From Actinomycetota bacterium (GTDB lineage Bacteria > Actinomycetota > Acidimicrobiia > Acidimicrobiales > Ilumatobacteraceae), in assembly GCA_009704065.1 (NCBI GenBank), contig WLEX01000041.1, forward strand, positions 1 to 8,550: 8,550 nt of DNA, read 5' to 3'. The notes beneath the pieces are model-generated. The model was not told where the DNA came from and ran no database searches. It saw only the letters and a program-made list of their open reading frames with translations. The translations under genes were made by a program, and so were the position numbers. Positions 6,238 through 8,550 of the stretch are shown here, piece by piece. Positions within the stretch are counted from its first letter, which is position 1. Each line of letters opens with the position of its first letter.

Positions 6238-6332
6238 GGTGCATGTTTAGTCGCTGGGAGCGAATAAACAATTGTTGCAACTTTGTTTCGTGGTGGGCTA
6301 CGCCTGCCGGGGCTACATACACTCCTCTATAT
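6238..6332. promoter_or_regulatory. Divergent promoter region, patatin gene / unknown-glnD operon
   Basis: This 95-base gap must hold the start signals of both flanking operons. Overlapping perfect palindromes AACAATTGTT (6267-6276) and GTTGCAAC (6274-6281) lie near its middle and could be a regulator site. On the plus strand TACACT (6318-6323) ends 9 bases before the ATG at 6333, so that transcript would be leaderless or carry only 2 to 3 bases. No Shine-Dalgarno sequence is seen on either side. The -10 assignments are tentative. Confidence 0.4.
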
Positions 6333-6818
6333 ATGGATACTGAGTCCCACAATCTGACGCTCGAGCCATATCCCGAAGCCCTGTATGAAGCTGTTGTCGA
6401 TGCTGTACCTGCATGGATCATCAAGCGAATACATGAGGTTTCTACTGCACTGTCAGGAACTGTCCATCCTGAGCTTGAGTTGATGCAGAGTCAATTGGTG
6501 TCCTCAGTAACAGCAGAAGTGAAAAAGAATCTGGCTGTGTTATTGGCAACAGATGTTGACACTCAAAACATCAATCCATTACAAGTACTGCGTGACTCCA
6601 CCACAGTGGTATCCGATGCGATGGTGCAAGTCGGTATTCCATTTCCGCACCGCGATCAGTTTGAGGTTCGCGCGATGCCGAACGATATTTATTCAATTGG
6701 ACCAATTACATGGCGCGATCTCAGTGAAGATGTGCATGATGCAGGCATTACCTGGGGCGCATGGAAAGCAGCCGTTATTCTGTCTCGTCGTCGCGATGAA
6801 GGAATGATTCCGTCATGA
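6333..6818 (+). CDS. Unrecognised 161-residue protein coupled to glnD
   Basis: I do not assign a function. The protein is soluble, with no signal peptide or membrane helix. Residues about 12-72 are mostly helical and amphipathic (AVPAWIIKRIHEVS at 24-37, then a long run with few glycines). After them comes DVDTQNINPLQVLR (74-87), a second helix, then GIPFPHRDQF (101-110), MPNDIYSIGPITW (115-127) and a C-terminal WGAWKAAVILSRRR (141-154). The alternation of conserved-looking Trp, Pro and Asp motifs suggests a true folded family; I suspect it is widespread in Acidimicrobiia but cannot check. The ATG at 6333 is preferred to the in-frame ATG at 6243, whose extra 30 residues (rich in Cys and Trp) look like translated promoter. 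The stop overlaps the glnD start as ATGA, so the two are translationally coupled, and a link to PII/nitrogen control is possible. Confidence 0.82.
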   Translation: MDTESHNLTLEPYPEALYEAVVDAVPAWIIKRIHEVSTALSGTVHPELELMQSQLVSSVTAEVKKNLAVLLATDVDTQNINPLQVLRDSTTVVSDAMVQVGIPFPHRDQFEVRAMPNDIYSIGPITWRDLSEDVHDAGITWGAWKAAVILSRRRDEGMIPS

Positions 6819-8550
6819 CCACACGTGCCGAGATAATTGCAGACTATTCATTGGTTGGAATTAATGCATGCACTGCATTGTCTGATGCCACCGATTCTTG
6901 GTTGGTTGAAGTATTCAACAACGCAGTAGACGGCGAGAAAAATAAAGACGACATTGTTATGTTGGCCGTGGGTGGGTACGGCAGACGTGAACTAGCACCT
7001 CATAGCGACCTCGACATTTTGTTGGTGCATAAGAACGTGAAGAACATTGGCGATATTGCTTCGAAGATGTGGTACCCCATTTGGGATGCAGGACTCAAAC
7101 TTGGTCATGCTGTGCGTACGCCTAAAGAAACCTTGCAGTTGTGTGAGACAGATCTCGATACTGCAACTGCTCTCGTCACCGCTCGAGTCATTGTGGGTAA
7201 TCATCAACTGGGCACTGAGGTCATTCGTGATGCCTCGACAAGTTGGTCGAAGCGTGGCGGGCAGTGGCTTATTGAATTACACACGCGCATCTTGGAGCGA
7301 TATGCCAAGGATGGAGAAGTTGCATTTTTGCTCGAGCCAAACCTAAAAGAAGGTCTCGGCGGATTACGTGATATTCATGCTCTGCATTGGGCAGTGATGG
7401 CAGGTCTTGAACTATCTCTCGAAGATCGCACACAATTAGTGCGTTGTAATGAAGAACTGTTGAAGATTCGTGTTGCATTACATCGGCACAACGCGCGAGC
7501 TAACGAGATTCTTCGTCTTGAAGATCAAGCACCAGTGGCCCAATTGTGTGGGTATCCATCAGACGATGCCCTGATGGCATCTTTGGCAGAAGTTGGTCGT
7601 GAAGTTGCATGGATTGCCGATGAAGCATGGGCACGTCTCGACCCTCCAGCAAATCGGTCGCCGATTCCACAACCATTGGCGCCTGGAGTACAACTCATCA
7701 ATGGTGAGGTGCGTTTAGATGACGAAGTAAACATTGCTGATGACCCCACATTGCTGTTACGTGTCGCTACGGCCGCAGCACGCTTGCGTGCGCGTATTGA
7801 TCGTGAATCGCTTAATCGATTGGGTGAACTGTCTCCCGTTTGGCCCGATCCATGGCCTGCTGGTGCTAGCGATGATCTCGTTGCTTTGTTACTGGAAGGT
7901 GCAGCAGCAATTCCTGTACTGGAATCTCTTGATCAACGAAATCTGATTGTGCGTGTTTTGCCTGAGTGGGCTCCTGTACGCAGTAAGCCACAGCGAAACG
8001 CCTTTCACCGATTTACCGTTGACAGGCACTTATGGGAAACAGTTGCTAACGCTGCCGAGTTAGTAGATCGTGTTGCTCGCCCTGACCTATTGGTTCTGGG
8101 TGCCTTGTTCCACGACTTGGGTAAGGGATATCCCGGTGACCATACCGAAGTGGGGGTCGAGCTTTTTCACACCATTGGTGCGCGCATGGGTTTATCGGAA
8201 TCCGACCAAAACATTATTCGTCTGTTGATTCAACATCATCTACTACTCGCCGATACTGCAACGCGACGCGACCTCTCTGATGATGCAACTATCAGCATGG
8301 TTGCACGTGAATTAGAAACAACAGTGGTGCTTGATCTGTTGCATGCGCTAACAGAATCTGATTCTCTTGCGACCGGACCATCTGCATGGAGCCAGTGGAA
8401 ATCGGAATTGGTCTCTCTGTTAGTTGATCGTTCGCGTCATGTCTTAGGTGGCGGAGATGTTGATGAAATTCTCTGGCGACTTTTCCCCGATGCTTCCGTG
8501 CTCGAATTGATGGCTGCCGGAGATATTGCAATACGCACAGAAAAAGACCG
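6815..8550 (+). CDS. glnD: [Protein-PII] nucleotidylyltransferase / deadenylylase or deuridylylase, C-terminus beyond the window
   Basis: GlnD modifies and demodifies the PII signal protein (GlnB/GlnK) in response to glutamine, controlling nitrogen assimilation. In characterised actinobacteria it adenylylates rather than uridylylates GlnK. The 578 visible codons show the nucleotidyltransferase domain with GGYGRREL at 53-60 and the metal pair Asp65/Asp67 in SDLDIL; then PNLKEGLGGLRD at 175-186; then the HD hydrolase domain with VDRHLW (His405), HDLGKG (His433, Asp434), GDHTEVG (441-447) and HHLLLADTATRRDLSD (474-489). All expected key residues are present, so both activities are predicted. The tandem ACT domains that sense glutamine would follow and are cut off at base 8550. 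The ATG overlaps the preceding gene's stop; AAGGA at 6799-6803 is a weak, distant ribosome site. No amtB or glnK is seen upstream, where many actinobacteria have them. Confidence 0.96.
   Translation, partial: MTTRAEIIADYSLVGINACTALSDATDSWLVEVFNNAVDGEKNKDDIVMLAVGGYGRRELAPHSDLDILLVHKNVKNIGDIASKMWYPIWDAGLKLGHAVRTPKETLQLCETDLDTATALVTARVIVGNHQLGTEVIRDASTSWSKRGGQWLIELHTRILERYAKDGEVAFLLEPNLKEGLGGLRDIHALHWAVMAGLELSLEDRTQLVRCNEELLKIRVALHRHNARANEILRLEDQAPVAQLCGYPSDDALMASLAEVGREVAWIADEAWARLDPPANRSPIPQPLAPGVQLINGEVRLDDEVNIADDPTLLLRVATAAARLRARIDRESLNRLGELSPVWPDPWPAGASDDLVALLLEGAAAIPVLESLDQRNLIVRVLPEWAPVRSKPQRNAFHRFTVDRHLWETVANAAELVDRVARPDLLVLGALFHDLGKGYPGDHTEVGVELFHTIGARMGLSESDQNIIRLLIQHHLLLADTATRRDLSDDATISMVARELETTVVLDLLHALTESDSLATGPSAWSQWKSELVSLLVDRSRHVLGGGDVDEILWRLFPDASVLELMAAGDIAIRTEKD

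Noticed and set aside
6243..6332. Upstream ATG giving a 191-residue version of the protein before glnD
   Set aside because: The 30 added residues are unusual in composition (Cys, Trp), and the span is needed as promoter for two divergent operons. No ribosome site precedes that ATG.
1..8550. Defence system, mobile element, CRISPR array, tRNA or rRNA
   Set aside because: No repeat-spacer pattern, transposase or integrase motif, terminal repeats, attachment-site duplication or cloverleaf was seen. Genes are housekeeping or metabolic with similar base composition throughout.

Overview
The window looks like ordinary chromosomal DNA from an actinobacterium with moderate GC content and compact genes. 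The ACAD with a C-terminal GGGTDQIQRN motif, the large 'GRT..ST' arylsulfatase and the C-terminally long GlnD are all types common in Mycobacterium and its relatives and in Acidimicrobiia. The base composition is too balanced for Mycobacterium, so an Acidimicrobiia-like aquatic lineage is my best guess. That placement is an inference, not a demonstration.

Layout: Nine protein genes fill the window almost completely, and no gene-free stretch exceeds about 100 bases. On the minus strand at the left is a tight run: a DUF1761 membrane protein (748-1167), a DUF1801 protein (380-745) and dtd, D-aminoacyl-tRNA deacylase (from 361 running off the left edge). Divergent from it are a LysE/RhtB-type exporter (1223-1852) and an acyl-CoA dehydrogenase (1908-3095). 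The dehydrogenase converges stop-to-stop, with no intervening base, on a 752-residue type I sulfatase (3096-5354, minus). Upstream of the sulfatase on the same strand is a patatin-like lipid hydrolase (5422-6237, minus). Divergent from that is a rightward pair, an unrecognised 161-residue protein (6333-6818) overlapping by ATGA the start of glnD, the PII nucleotidylyltransferase (6815 to the right edge).

How they may work together: dtd is tRNA proofreading and glnD is nitrogen signalling. The central patatin, sulfatase and acyl-CoA dehydrogenase would fit the breakdown of lipids or sulfated lipids, but only adjacency supports this. I saw no RNA genes, insertion sequences, CRISPR arrays, phage genes or defence cassettes. 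I do not see a clear new multi-gene system.

Most worth a second look: (a) the sulfatase has C-S-T-T-R where the formylglycine motif is normally C-x-P-x-R; (b) three genes (DUF1761, lysE-like, dtd) have a TAnnnT hexamer exactly 6 bases before the start codon, the geometry of leaderless promoters, and two of these form an inverted repeat placed symmetrically between divergent genes; (c) perfect operator-like inverted repeats lie in front of the acyl-CoA dehydrogenase and the sulfatase; (d) the unrecognised protein is translationally coupled to glnD.
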